DNA from: Adhaeribacter aerolatus
Lineage (GTDB): Bacteria; Bacteroidota; Bacteroidia; Cytophagales; Hymenobacteraceae
Reading direction: 5' to 3'
NCBI RefSeq assembly: GCF_007991635.1
Contig: NZ_BJYS01000023.1
Coordinates: 60,315-124,314, forward strand
DNA: 64,000 nt
Below are positions 36,902 to 46,442 of this stretch, piece by piece (within the stretch, counting starts at the first letter, position 1; each line of letters starts with the position of its first letter). The position numbers and the translations under genes are program-made. The notes beneath the pieces are model-generated. The model searched no databases, was not told where the DNA came from, and was given only the letters and a program-made list of their open reading frames with translations.

Positions 36902-38641
36902 TTAAGCCGGTATTTCGGTTAATTCTCTTAACAATTCGTGCTGGCTTATTTCGGCAAAATTACCCGAGGCTACCAGTTTCCCTTCCTGCAGCAACAAAGT
37001 CCGGTCACAAAGTGCCATTACATCCGGTTCGTTCGAAACTATAATCATGGTCCATTCGAATTGCTTACCCGTCAGCATCCGCATCAGGTTCATTTTTTCT
37101 TTTCTACTCATGCCCACCCAAAAATCATCAATAATCAGGAGCTTAGGGTGTTGCAACAGGCTGCGGGCCATTACTATTTTGCGGGCAATGGTGCTGGGCA
37201 AACGCTGACTGCCCCCGACGAGGTAAGACTGAAACCCTTCTGGTAATTCATGCACAAACTGATTCAGGCCTACCATATCGGTTGCCCAAAGTATATCCTG
37301 CATGGGTAATTCCCGCCCCAGGGTTAAGTTCTCCAGCAGAGTGCCGTCAAAAACCTGATCTTTTGAAATATTATCGCCGATCAAACTTCGTAAGCTGCCA
37401 ATGTGCAGATCGCGCAGCGAAACGTCATTGTAAACAATGCTGCCTTCGTAGGCCGAATACAGCCCCAGTAACAAGCTAACCAGGGTACTCTTACCCGAAT
37501 TGTTGTAACCAGCCAGGCAAATACGTTCCGAAGGCTTAATGCTGAAGTTAATATTTTCCAGAGAAGCTTTTAAGGTATTCGGATACAGGTACCGCAGGTT
37601 CTTAACCTGTATACCTAGCCCACCCGGCAGGGGCATATCTTCTAGTTTTATGCCCTTTATTTCTTCAATCGGTAAATCGGTTACATGGCCTAATTTGTCC
37701 AGGCTGGTTAAAACATCGTACACGGTATCGAGCTTTACAATAATTTTTTCTACCGCCGTCATTATTAAAATGATAATAATTTCAGAAGCAACAAATTGCC
37801 CAATGTTAATTTCCCGTTGTACTACTAAAATACAACCCAGTACCAGCAAGCCCCCGGTTATAACCGTTTTAAACCCCACAAAGCTCAGGTATTGGGTCAT
37901 TAATACCCCGAAATGTTCTTTCCTGACTTTCAGGTAGCTGCTTACATAAGAGTCGGTGCGCGAAGTGGGCAGATTGGTATGCTCCACAAATTTAAAGGTA
38001 CTCATGGAGCGGGCTAACTCTTCTAACCACGCCACCAGTTTGTACTTATATTTCGATTCCATGATGCTGGTTTCTACACCCTTTCTGCCGGTACTCCAGA
38101 TTATATAGACCAGAACCGTTATCAGAATAATACCCAGGAAAATAAAGTACGGGTGGTACAAGGAAAGCAAAATCAGGCCAAAAAGAATTTGAATGACCGC
38201 CGTAGAAAAATCGAGCAATATTTTAGCAAGCCCTTTTTGCAGCGATACCACATCGAAAAAGCGATTCATGAGCTCTGGCGGATAATATTTACTTAAGGCT
38301 TCGGCCTGAAACCGCGGAATCCGGTGCGCAAAGTCGAAGGCGGTTTTCACAAAAATGCGTTGCTGCAGATATTCCACCAACCATAACTGCATTACCTGCA
38401 GGCCACCCACAATAAGCAAAGCCAAAACAATGAGGCCAATCAGCACTACCACCGAAACCGGAATCTGCCCGCTGGAAACGAAACCAATAATACTCTGTAT
38501 ACCCAGCGGCAGCGCCAAACTAATAATACCGGCTGCTACCGCGTAGATATACAGGTAAACAATTTCTCGTTTTTCTGAAGCCAGCAGGCGCAGAAACCGC
38601 TGCATGGGTGTTATAGGTTTTAGACTTTCAGAATTTGCCAT
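36902..38641 (-). CDS. ABC exporter half-transporter with degenerate ATPase motifs
   Basis: This 579-residue protein fuses a six-helix transmembrane domain (about 20-310) to a nucleotide-binding domain (about 343-575), like type I secretion exporters but without a C39 peptidase. Walker A is intact (G378YNNSGKST386). The other catalytic motifs are altered: the Q-loop glutamine is S426, the LSGGQ signature reads LPSTI (481-485), the Walker B glutamate is D506, and the H-loop histidine is N537. ATP binding is plausible but hydrolysis doubtful. The ATG at 38641 is chosen; the longer frame begins with TTG inside the tetR end. The order tetR-ABC-HlyD-TolC indicates a dedicated exporter. Confidence 0.9.
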   Translation of the reverse strand: MANSESLKPITPMQRFLRLLASEKREIVYLYIYAVAAGIISLALPLGIQSIIGFVSSGQIPVSVVVLIGLIVLALLIVGGLQVMQLWLVEYLQQRIFVKTAFDFAHRIPRFQAEALSKYYPPELMNRFFDVVSLQKGLAKILLDFSTAVIQILFGLILLSLYHPYFIFLGIILITVLVYIIWSTGRKGVETSIMESKYKYKLVAWLEELARSMSTFKFVEHTNLPTSRTDSYVSSYLKVRKEHFGVLMTQYLSFVGFKTVITGGLLVLGCILVVQREINIGQFVASEIIIILIMTAVEKIIVKLDTVYDVLTSLDKLGHVTDLPIEEIKGIKLEDMPLPGGLGIQVKNLRYLYPNTLKASLENINFSIKPSERICLAGYNNSGKSTLVSLLLGLYSAYEGSIVYNDVSLRDLHIGSLRSLIGDNISKDQVFDGTLLENLTLGRELPMQDILWATDMVGLNQFVHELPEGFQSYLVGGSQRLPSTIARKIVMARSLLQHPKLLIIDDFWVGMSRKEKMNLMRMLTGKQFEWTMIIVSNEPDVMALCDRTLLLQEGKLVASGNFAEISQHELLRELTEIPA

Positions 38642-38660
38642 TGCTTCGTTCGTTTTTCCA

Positions 38661-39347
38661 TTATTTTGAATTATCAATTGCCGAATAGACCAAATGTTTC
38701 AGAAATTGAATAGTTTCTTCAACCGGTCGTTGTGAATATTTGATTTCGGTTAGAGATGGAAGGTGGCTGGCAAAATATAATTGCTGGTGGGCGGCTTCCA
38801 TAACGGTACTAACGAGCGCATGCGGATAAGGATAATCCGGATTTACCGCCAGCACCAATTGGGCCAGGTGTCGGCAAAATTTTTTAATCTCCAGAAAAAA
38901 TCCTTCCTTATTTTCGGCATCTACTTCTTTTGTCAGGTAAACCTTGGAAGATTCTGCCATTACAATCCGGTACAGAATACGCTCATCAATATAGGCTACA
39001 CTCGGGTCGTCTTCTTGCCCGGCATTAACCAGCTCTTCTAAAGCCCGGTCGAGACGCTGCCGCGGATCTGGTAAATTATGCGTTTGAAAAGTAACGGTAT
39101 AATCTACCCAGGCCCAGTACCACGATACCAGGTAAACCAAAAGCTTATGCTTGTTCTCGAAGTACCGGTAAATAGAGGCCTCCGTAGAGCCAATCTCAGC
39201 GGCCAGTTTTTTAAAAGTAAACTGCTCAAAGCCTAAAGCATCAATCATTTTAATGCTCTCACTAATAATTTTCCGGCCAAGTTCTGTGCTCTCGGGTTCC
39301 CGCAGGTAAGATTTATGATTTAAACTGATATGGATGCTTGCTGCCAT
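38661..39347 (-). CDS. TetR-family regulator of the exporter operon
   Basis: This 228-residue protein has an N-terminal TetR helix-turn-helix (about residues 22-70): MIDALGFEQFTFKKLAAEIG then STEASIYRYFENKHKL, which are diagnostic. The rest is a helical ligand-binding domain with little similarity to characterised members. It is the first gene of the operon, 19 bp before the ABC gene. It probably represses its own exporter operon in response to a small molecule; this is inferred from position. No clear operator palindrome was found in the 318 bp leader. Confidence 0.9.
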   Translation of the reverse strand: MAASIHISLNHKSYLREPESTELGRKIISESIKMIDALGFEQFTFKKLAAEIGSTEASIYRYFENKHKLLVYLVSWYWAWVDYTVTFQTHNLPDPRQRLDRALEELVNAGQEDDPSVAYIDERILYRIVMAESSKVYLTKEVDAENKEGFFLEIKKFCRHLAQLVLAVNPDYPYPHALVSTVMEAAHQQLYFASHLPSLTEIKYSQRPVEETIQFLKHLVYSAIDNSK

Positions 39348-39665
39348 TTTTAATGAATATCTTCTTAATTGCCCAACTCCAACGGGCAGCTAGTAGCTTA
39401 ATACCACTTAGCTGCTGGATCTTCAGAAACAAAGATAATGAAGCTTTTAATAATAATAGTAATACTATCAAAAATATATGCAACACTTTTATTTGTCTAA
39501 AATATAGTTCTTGGTTTAAGGTGTACCGAATCCGGAAAGCTGAGAAAGGAAGTTTTGAAGTATTTTGAGTTTGAGAGAGCTCTTGCCTCGGAACTTTTTA
39601 ATAAAGGGCAATTGAAAACTCTCTCTGTATTTATTACTTAATTTTCTCTTTTAATCTCAAGAATA
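39348..39665. other. Intergenic region upstream of the TetR gene
   Basis: 318 bp of AT-rich DNA lies between tetR and the msrB end. It should contain the exporter promoter and operator. I see no convincing palindrome or RNA gene. A 76-codon plus-strand frame here looks non-coding. Confidence 0.45.
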
Positions 39666-40124
39666 TCAATTATTTATAACCGGCTCGATTCTAATAATGC
39701 TTTTGGAATTAATACAATAACGCAAGCCGCTGGGTGCGGGACCATCGGGAAATACATGGCCTAAGTGGCCCTCGCAAACATTGCATTGTACTTCTATGCG
39801 GTGCATGTGGTGGGTGTCGTCGAAGAGGTATTTAATAGCGGCTTTGGTAATGGGTTGGGTAAAGCTGGGCCAACCCGAAATGGCGTGGTATTTTTCGGTG
39901 GAATTAAACAGCAAACTACCGCAGCCTACGCAGGCATAAACCCCGGGTTCATACGAGCGGCAATAAGCATTGCGGTAAGGTGGCTCGGTGCCTTTCAGTC
40001 GCAAAATATTAAACTGCGCCGGGGTGAGTTGCGCCTGCCATGCTGCGTCCGTTTTCTCAACCCGGCGATAAGGCTCCGGATTGCTGTACTTGGCAAATTT
40101 TAAAACATCTATCCACCGTAACAT
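39666..40124 (-). CDS. msrB: Peptide-methionine (R)-S-oxide reductase
   Basis: This 152-residue enzyme reduces methionine-R-sulfoxide in proteins. It carries both zinc-binding pairs, CVGC and CNVC, and GWPSF, HLGHVFPDGP and the catalytic region RYCINSKSI with its cysteine. The N-terminal segment LTPAQFNILRLKGTEPPY matches the family. Length is normal for a free-standing MsrB. There is no signal peptide, so it acts in the cytoplasm. It is close to an acetyltransferase gene on the same strand but 165 bp apart; joint control is uncertain. Confidence 0.94.
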   Translation of the reverse strand: MLRWIDVLKFAKYSNPEPYRRVEKTDAAWQAQLTPAQFNILRLKGTEPPYRNAYCRSYEPGVYACVGCGSLLFNSTEKYHAISGWPSFTQPITKAAIKYLFDDTHHMHRIEVQCNVCEGHLGHVFPDGPAPSGLRYCINSKSIIRIEPVINN

Positions 40125-40289
40125 ACAGCGTCTGGCTTTTTTCTGGTAAGTTTAACAGAAAACAGGCTGGCTTAAGGTTAGGTTCAAGGTTAGTTGCACA
40201 ACCAGGTAGCGGGTATTAACACACCAGGACTTTACCAGCGCATTTCACTTCTGGCTTTTAGCACGGCAATGGCAAAATAAGATTTTAGG

Positions 40290-40739
40290 TTATGCTGGTA
40301 TCAACATCTGGATATGGTCGATGCCGTCTTCATCGTAAACCGGGCCATCGGGTACAAAACCGAACTTTTTGTAAAAGCTAGTGGCGTACAGTTGAGCGCC
40401 AATCCGGATGGGGCCTTTACCAAATAATTTATAAGTTTGTTCAATAGCGTGTTCCATTAATATCCGGCCAATACCAGAGCCTCTAACCTTGCGGCTGGTA
40501 ACAATCCGGCCAATAGATAGTTCGGGATAAGTTAGGCTAGCCGGCACTAACCGGGCATAAGCCACCAGTTCTTCCGCCTGGAAAAGCATTAGATGGTGGC
40601 AGCCCTGGTCTTTGTTATCGGCATCCTGGAAAACGCAATTTTGCTCTACCACAAATATTTCGTTGCGGAGCCGTAAAATAGCGTATAACTCCAACGGCGT
40701 TAACTCGTGGAAAGGCTTGGTAATTGCTGTTAGTTCCAT
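40290..40739 (-). CDS. ElaA-type GNAT acetyltransferase
   Basis: This 149-residue GNAT-fold N-acetyltransferase is close to E. coli ElaA. Recognisable segments are the N-terminal LTPLELYAILRLRNEIFVVEQ, CVFQDADNKDQGCHHLM, the acetyl-CoA loop RKVRGSGIGRILMEHAIE and the C-terminal IGAQLYATSFYKKFGF. The exact substrate of ElaA is not known. It is read alone or with msrB. Confidence 0.9.
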   Translation of the reverse strand: MELTAITKPFHELTPLELYAILRLRNEIFVVEQNCVFQDADNKDQGCHHLMLFQAEELVAYARLVPASLTYPELSIGRIVTSRKVRGSGIGRILMEHAIEQTYKLFGKGPIRIGAQLYATSFYKKFGFVPDGPVYDEDGIDHIQMLIPA

Positions 40740-41034
40740 TGGTTTAAAAGTACCGGATAGTTTTTTGGTGGCAGCTATTTAACAACTTTAACCTCCAGAT
40801 TATTTGGGGTGGCAAGTATACGCGAATACCATTAGCTGCGCAACTAACCAGCAAGCCATTTAGTTTAAAAATCGGGCCCGGGGTATAATAAATATTGCTG
40901 GCTTAGCTTTAGTTTAAAGCGCTTAACCACAAGGAAGAAAAGCTTAATATTACACAGCACCGGGCTTCCGGCAAAAGACATTAATAGATAATAACAACTA
41001 ATATTTCGCTGAAAAAAGCGCTAAATCAACCCAA

Positions 41035-41457
41035 ATGAATATTAAAGGCGACATCCTGCAAATAAAAAACAAACGAGACAGCAAGCACCAGGATATACAA
41101 ATCCAAATAGACACGATTACTTATATCACCCACAAAAAAGATGGCCGGTACTTTCAGCCTTTCGAATTAATCGATAATCTGCAAAATTCGCTGCTACTAA
41201 CCGGCGACCAATTGGCGCGTTCTGATAATAAATACTTAGAAGAAGGCGAACACGAATTTAAAGTTTACGATAAAGCTGGCGACAATTACGAGCTTAACCC
41301 GAACAAACATCTGCTGGTAACGCTGGAATACGATTTTGACCTGGCCGAATCTATTTTAACCTCGGTTGAATATTCGGTAACAGTGAGTACGGAAGAGTTT
41401 AAGGAATTACAGAACCGAAAAAATCTACCGAAAGGAAAAGACCGCAGAAATAAATGA
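41035..41457 (+). CDS. Hypothetical protein, 140 residues
   Basis: I do not recognise this protein. It is highly charged (many D, E and K), has no signal peptide or transmembrane helix, and looks like a soluble beta-rich protein with a basic tail (KNLPKGKDRRNK). The frame uses ATG and codons like its neighbours. The 295 bp upstream contain no obvious gene. It is followed after 127 bp by another small unknown protein on the same strand. Confidence 0.7.
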   Translation: MNIKGDILQIKNKRDSKHQDIQIQIDTITYITHKKDGRYFQPFELIDNLQNSLLLTGDQLARSDNKYLEEGEHEFKVYDKAGDNYELNPNKHLLVTLEYDFDLAESILTSVEYSVTVSTEEFKELQNRKNLPKGKDRRNK

Positions 41458-41584
41458 AATAATAATTTTCTACATTCAAACAAAATACAGGGCAGATTAG
41501 TTATTCTGGTAAGCGTAAAACCATTTTAGCTTAAAGAAGTAGATAGTTTTATATTCTTCATAATATTTTCAAAAAGCCAGGCGT

Positions 41585-42022
41585 ATGGCTACCTTATCTT
41601 TAAAACCACTTTACGAAGACGAAGCTTTCCAAATCCGGGTTGATAAAGCCTTTGCGGTACTGGAATTAACTTTTCTGAAAAACCCGGATAAGGAACATTT
41701 CCGCAATGGCTACCGCCTGGCTTTTGATGCGGCTGCCAGTAAGAATATTAATTATTGGCTGACCGATGCAACCCAGATAAAGGCCATGGAACGCGAAAAC
41801 CAGGTTTGGTTGCTGGAAAGAATGACGCCTTTGCTTAAAGCTAACATTATCCGCTGCATTGCCATTGTAATGGCACCGGAATGTTTTGTAATGACGAACC
41901 CAAACCAGGTTTACGAAAAAAAAGAAAGTGACACGTCCTCTGCCGGCCAGATAAAAGTACATTTCGACAAAGAGGCCGCTTATGACTGGCTTTTCAGCAG
42001 TATAAAAGCTACCGTGGTTTAG
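41585..42022 (+). CDS. Hypothetical STAS-like protein, 145 residues
   Basis: This is a soluble protein with alternating strands and helices. Segments AVLELTFLKN, RNGYRLAFDAAASKNINYWLTD and IRCIAIVMAPECFVMTNPNQ fit the size and order of small SpoIIAA/STAS-like proteins found in many copies in Hymenobacteraceae. Another STAS-like protein lies at 57439. It has no recognised catalytic residue. Role is unknown, possibly signalling. Confidence 0.65.
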   Translation: MATLSLKPLYEDEAFQIRVDKAFAVLELTFLKNPDKEHFRNGYRLAFDAAASKNINYWLTDATQIKAMERENQVWLLERMTPLLKANIIRCIAIVMAPECFVMTNPNQVYEKKESDTSSAGQIKVHFDKEAAYDWLFSSIKATVV

Positions 42023-42428
42023 GAGTGGTAATTTTTTCTAACTGAATAATTATACCAAATAGTTATAACAGCTAATAAAAAGCACTTTTCATAGGGGCGG
42101 TATATCTCAAGGGTATAAGGAGCTTAAAAAAAGGTAGCGGTACAGGAAAGGTCGGAAGCATTGCAGGCAGGTCTTAGCAGAAACGCCAAAAAATGCTTAA
42201 CAATACAACAACTTTTTATTCACCTCTTACCAACAGACTTAACGGTGGCGGCAGAAAGAGCATCACTTACGCACTTCTGCCTGGTGCACTGTTATTATCT
42301 GTATATCATAAATAATTTTAACCACTCTGGTATTTCTTTCTTTCATTTAAATTAATCTTTCTGTACTTTCCTTATATTAAATTGTATCTATAAGAAAGTG
42401 CAAGTTTACGCTACCTTGTGCTATAATC
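42023..42428. other. Intergenic region upstream of the cyclase gene
   Basis: About 406 bp of AT-rich DNA. TACCTTGTG close to the start of the cyclase gene only loosely resembles the TAnnTTTG promoter element. No RNA or gene is recognised. Confidence 0.45.
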
Positions 42429-45400
42429 ATGAGCAAAAAAGGAATAAATACTAGCCAACCCAATCAATTAGCGGTAAGTTTTGTACCCGCAGTATTAAGG
42501 AGAAAATATTCTGACTACTCGGAGGAGAAAATTGTTATCGGGGAGAATGAGAATTATACAGCCCTGTTATGGATAGATATCTGTAATTTTTCACCGCTCT
42601 GTAACCGGTTAATGAAGGATGCGGCTAGTGGAGTGGAAAAAATAACCAGTATTCTAAATAGTCATTATGATTTTATATTGCATTTAATAAATGAATTCGG
42701 AGGGGAACCTTTATTTTTTGCCGGTGATGGGCTTATGTCAGCTTGGCCTGTTACCAAAAAAAATAAGGGGCAGGCAGTATCACTTGCTACAGCTTGCGCA
42801 CATAAAATTTTAAACGAAAGAGTTACCTTAGACGACAACAATCAACTTCTTTCCCTTCATGTTATAATTGCAACAGGTTCGTGGCAGCTTTCTGTATTTG
42901 AAGAAAGTTACCTTAACCATCTGTTTAGTTTTTATGGCGAGGCTTTTAGAAATTTAGCATTAGCTTCAAAGAACCATTTTCCTAACCAGATAATTATTTC
43001 TGATACTGCACTTGGTTATCTAAATAAAGGAATAAGGAGCGAACCAGTTGACTATGCTGCGTCAATATTGTTAGATGTTCCTGACGTGCTTTCAATACCA
43101 GCAAAAAGCAACCTGCATTTAACGAAAGAGGCTACCCAAAAGCTAAAATCATTTATTCCCCAAACCTTAATATTTCAGCTTAATAATGAAAAGCTTAAAT
43201 GGATTGCGGAAATAAGACCGGTTACTATATTATTTGTCAGGTTACCGAATAATAAAAAAAATGCATCGGCAAACCTTAACCAATTACGTGATTCTGTAAG
43301 ATTAACCACACCCTTGGTGCTTAAGTATGATGGTTTGCTGAACCAGGTGTGGATGGATGAAAAAGATTCTAATTTATTAATTTGCTTTGGCCCTCCACCA
43401 TCTGCCCACATGGATAACCCGGAACGCAGTGTGCGGCTTGCTTTAGAAATTCACCATCTACTGAACAAATCGGGTTATGTAAATACCATAGGAATTAGTG
43501 GTGGCATGGCTTATTGTGGCATTTTAGGTAACGACATTCTGCGGCAATATACCGTTATCGGGGATGTGGTAAACCTGAGTGCCCGCATTACCAGCATTGC
43601 CCAAAATAAAGTACTTTGTGATAAGGCTACTTACCATGCCAGTAATAAAATTGTTAATTATGAAGCTCCCCTAATTCAAAATATTAAAGGCTTTGCAGAA
43701 CCTGTTTCTTTATATGAACCTAAAAACCTTCTGGAACATAACCAAAATGCATTAAACATACCACAATCCGTTGGCCGCCACGCCGAACTGACCCAATTAA
43801 TGGACGCTTTTAATAATACATTATCTGGTAAAAGCGCCTGTATTCTGCTGGAAGGGGATAGTGGGATGGGGAAAACAAGATTACTGGAAGATTTTAAAGC
43901 ACAAGTTTTGCCTGGCCAAGGAGTTCTCCTACCCACTTCAGGTGATTTTATCAGCCGTCATACGCCTTATATTATATGGGTGAATATTTTCTCTACCTTG
44001 TTAGGGTTAAACCAAGTAACATCAGCTAAAGATAAACAGGAAGCATTAAAAGTTATTGAAGCAAAATATGGCGGTAAAGCTTGCCTGTTAAATGTTGTAC
44101 TGCAATCTAATTATAAGGATAGCGAAGAAGTAAAAAGTCTCACCGAAAGCCAGAAAGTAGTTGTTACCCACCATTTCCTGTTCCAAATATTAGAGGAAGA
44201 GAGTAGAAAGCAGCCATTGGTAATAGTTATTGATGATGCACAATGGATGGTGGATGAAGCCTCGTGGAACCTGATTAAAGCTGTGAACGCAGATTTAAAT
44301 AGTTGCCTGCTCGTAATGTCGTTTCAGAAAACCGAAGGCTTTCCGGAAGTTAAAGCCCTGCAAGATAAAAACGCCCAGCGTATAATTCTGCAGGAGTTAC
44401 CGGACGAGGCTATTGATAAGCTTATTTATGCAAAGCTAAATACAAAAAGAATATCGGATGAAGTTTCCGAGCTGGTTAAAAAAATAGCCAAAGGCAACCC
44501 ATTTTTTTGCCTTGAACTGGCTGGCTCTTTACTAGATCAGGAACTGCTTTCATTTGAGAACGATAGTTGTGCATTTAATACAGATGTAAGTATCCATAAA
44601 TTATCCATGCCCGAAACGGTGCGGGGAGCTGTACGCCAGCGGATCGACCGGCTGAACCATGGGTCTCAGTTATCTCTGAAGGTAGCTAGTGTTGTAGGTA
44701 ACCGCTTCGGTAAAAAAATTGTTACCAGTATCTACCCAATCAAAACCGAAAGAAAGCTGGTGCCTGCTTTCTTACAGGATGCCGAAAAAGCCGGATTTAT
44801 AAATACGCAGGTAGTGGACAATCTGGAGGGTTACCTTTTTAACAATGCCACTACCTCGGAAGTTGCTTATGAAATGACGCTGGCCGAACAAAGAAGATAT
44901 TTACACCGGGTAAGCGCAGAATGGTACGAAAATAACTTTAGGGAAAACTTATACCCCTATTATGTACGATTAGCTGACCATTGGTTAAAAGCAGGCGATA
45001 ACAACAAAGCATCAGATTACCATGAAAAAGAGGCCATACGACTGTTCCGGCTAGGATTTGTTAAACAAGCTCTTGCTGTGGGCTTAGAAGGTGTTAAACT
45101 GCTCAACCCCGCTTTTGACTGGGAACAAGCCACGTTAGGACAAAAGATTGGGGAGCATCTGGCCTTTATACATACTTATATGCAAACCAGAAGCATCGAA
45201 AGCTTACTGGACCAAAAACAACTAAATAATTCAAACACAGAAAAAGTTATTAAAATATTGCTGGAACTAGCTCCGTTCGCGCACCAGAGCCAGCAAGTAG
45301 AACTTTTTGCGTTTATGTCTATTATGTGCCTGCGCCTTACATTAGAGGAGGGAAATGGCCAATCGGCGGCCGAAGTGTATTCCATGTACGCCATCATTCA

Positions 45401-46400
45401 TAAATCGCTAACCAATGATAGTGCGGCGGCATTGGCCTGGAGTAACCTGGCCTTGGCCGTTGATAAAAAAAACAATCACACCCTACAAGCCCGGGTTAGT
45501 TTTATACATGGCTGGTTTATTGCCCATTGGCTGGTACCTCATAAAGACCTTATTGCCATTGCCAATGAAGGAGCCGATGCAGGGTTTAAATCGGGCGATA
45601 TTTTATTTGGCTGTTTTTCGCTTTCTCTGGCTGTAGTACTTAAAAGTACTGCCGGGTTACCTTTAAGTGAAGTAATAACAACGGCGGAGAATCATTTAAT
45701 CCGAAATAACCACACCGTTCTGAATGCAGCCTTTCACCTGGTTCATGAAGCCCAGGTAGCAAAAGCTTTACAAGGCCGCACGACAGCATTTACTTCGCTT
45801 ACCGATAACCAATATGAGGAAACAAAAGACCTTGCCAGCATTTGTAATACTGATTTATATAACCAAATCGGGTATTATTTGATTTCCAAATTAAAGCTGA
45901 ATGCGCATTTCGGAAACTGGGAAGAAGCTATTAAGTGGGGTAATCAGGCCTTGCCCCTACTGCCTGCATTTGCCCACCAGCCTGGAGAAATTGACCTGGA
46001 ACAATTTTATACTATAGCAGCCTTATATAGAGCAACGGAAACTTCAGACCAGGCATCTGATAAATTAATGCATATAGCCAATACAAGTATCCATAAAATA
46101 AGTGCCTGGGCAACGCTTTCACCAGGCAATTTTTCGCATAAATTATTATTGCTACAAGGTATAAGGGAGGGTTTAAATGGTGATTTAGCGGTGGCTGAAC
46201 AAATGTTTGAGCTGGCGGCAGAAAAAGCCTTAACCGTTGGATATATACAGGACAGAGCCCTTGCCTATGAGCACTTAGCCAGAATACAGAAGCGTTTTGG
46301 GGTGAATACTGAAAAAGCCTTAAAGGCTTCTCTTGATGCTTATTCCAGTTGGGGCGCAACGGGCAAAGTCAAATATCTGCATGAACAATTTACCGATTAA
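42429..46400 (+). CDS. Soluble adenylyl cyclase-like protein with tandem cyclase domains, NTPase and TPR-like tail
   Basis: This 1323-residue cytoplasmic signalling protein has the layout of mammalian soluble adenylyl cyclase. Cyclase domain C1 (about 44-200) carries metal-binding aspartates D50 (WIDICNFSP) and D100 (FAGDGLMSAW). Domain C2 (about 263-430) lacks the aspartates but carries the transition-state residues N382 and R386 in VVNLSARI, so one active site is expected at the C1-C2 interface. An NTPase domain follows (about 445-720), with Walker A GDSGMGKT (476-483) and a Walker B around VIDDAQWM. A long TPR-like tail runs to the end. It probably makes cAMP. It is convergent with the ThDP operon and not co-transcribed with it. 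Confidence 0.88.
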   Translation: MSKKGINTSQPNQLAVSFVPAVLRRKYSDYSEEKIVIGENENYTALLWIDICNFSPLCNRLMKDAASGVEKITSILNSHYDFILHLINEFGGEPLFFAGDGLMSAWPVTKKNKGQAVSLATACAHKILNERVTLDDNNQLLSLHVIIATGSWQLSVFEESYLNHLFSFYGEAFRNLALASKNHFPNQIIISDTALGYLNKGIRSEPVDYAASILLDVPDVLSIPAKSNLHLTKEATQKLKSFIPQTLIFQLNNEKLKWIAEIRPVTILFVRLPNNKKNASANLNQLRDSVRLTTPLVLKYDGLLNQVWMDEKDSNLLICFGPPPSAHMDNPERSVRLALEIHHLLNKSGYVNTIGISGGMAYCGILGNDILRQYTVIGDVVNLSARITSIAQNKVLCDKATYHASNKIVNYEAPLIQNIKGFAEPVSLYEPKNLLEHNQNALNIPQSVGRHAELTQLMDAFNNTLSGKSACILLEGDSGMGKTRLLEDFKAQVLPGQGVLLPTSGDFISRHTPYIIWVNIFSTLLGLNQVTSAKDKQEALKVIEAKYGGKACLLNVVLQSNYKDSEEVKSLTESQKVVVTHHFLFQILEEESRKQPLVIVIDDAQWMVDEASWNLIKAVNADLNSCLLVMSFQKTEGFPEVKALQDKNAQRIILQELPDEAIDKLIYAKLNTKRISDEVSELVKKIAKGNPFFCLELAGSLLDQELLSFENDSCAFNTDVSIHKLSMPETVRGAVRQRIDRLNHGSQLSLKVASVVGNRFGKKIVTSIYPIKTERKLVPAFLQDAEKAGFINTQVVDNLEGYLFNNATTSEVAYEMTLAEQRRYLHRVSAEWYENNFRENLYPYYVRLADHWLKAGDNNKASDYHEKEAIRLFRLGFVKQALAVGLEGVKLLNPAFDWEQATLGQKIGEHLAFIHTYMQTRSIESLLDQKQLNNSNTEKVIKILLELAPFAHQSQQVELFAFMSIMCLRLTLEEGNGQSAAEVYSMYAIIHKSLTNDSAAALAWSNLALAVDKKNNHTLQARVSFIHGWFIAHWLVPHKDLIAIANEGADAGFKSGDILFGCFSLSLAVVLKSTAGLPLSEVITTAENHLIRNNHTVLNAAFHLVHEAQVAKALQGRTTAFTSLTDNQYEETKDLASICNTDLYNQIGYYLISKLKLNAHFGNWEEAIKWGNQALPLLPAFAHQPGEIDLEQFYTIAALYRATETSDQASDKLMHIANTSIHKISAWATLSPGNFSHKLLLLQGIREGLNGDLAVAEQMFELAAEKALTVGYIQDRALAYEHLARIQKRFGVNTEKALKASLDAYSSWGATGKVKYLHEQFTD

Positions 46401-46442
46401 AAAGCCGCCCCGAAAAGTAATTCAGTATAACGGTTAATATTC

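Noticed and set aside
39338..39568. 76-codon plus-strand frame upstream of tetR
   Set aside because: Overlaps the end of the tetR start region and has no recognisable motif.
42161..42355. 64-codon plus-strand frame before the cyclase gene
   Set aside because: Composition typical of AT-rich intergenic DNA, no known family and no continuity with the cyclase gene.
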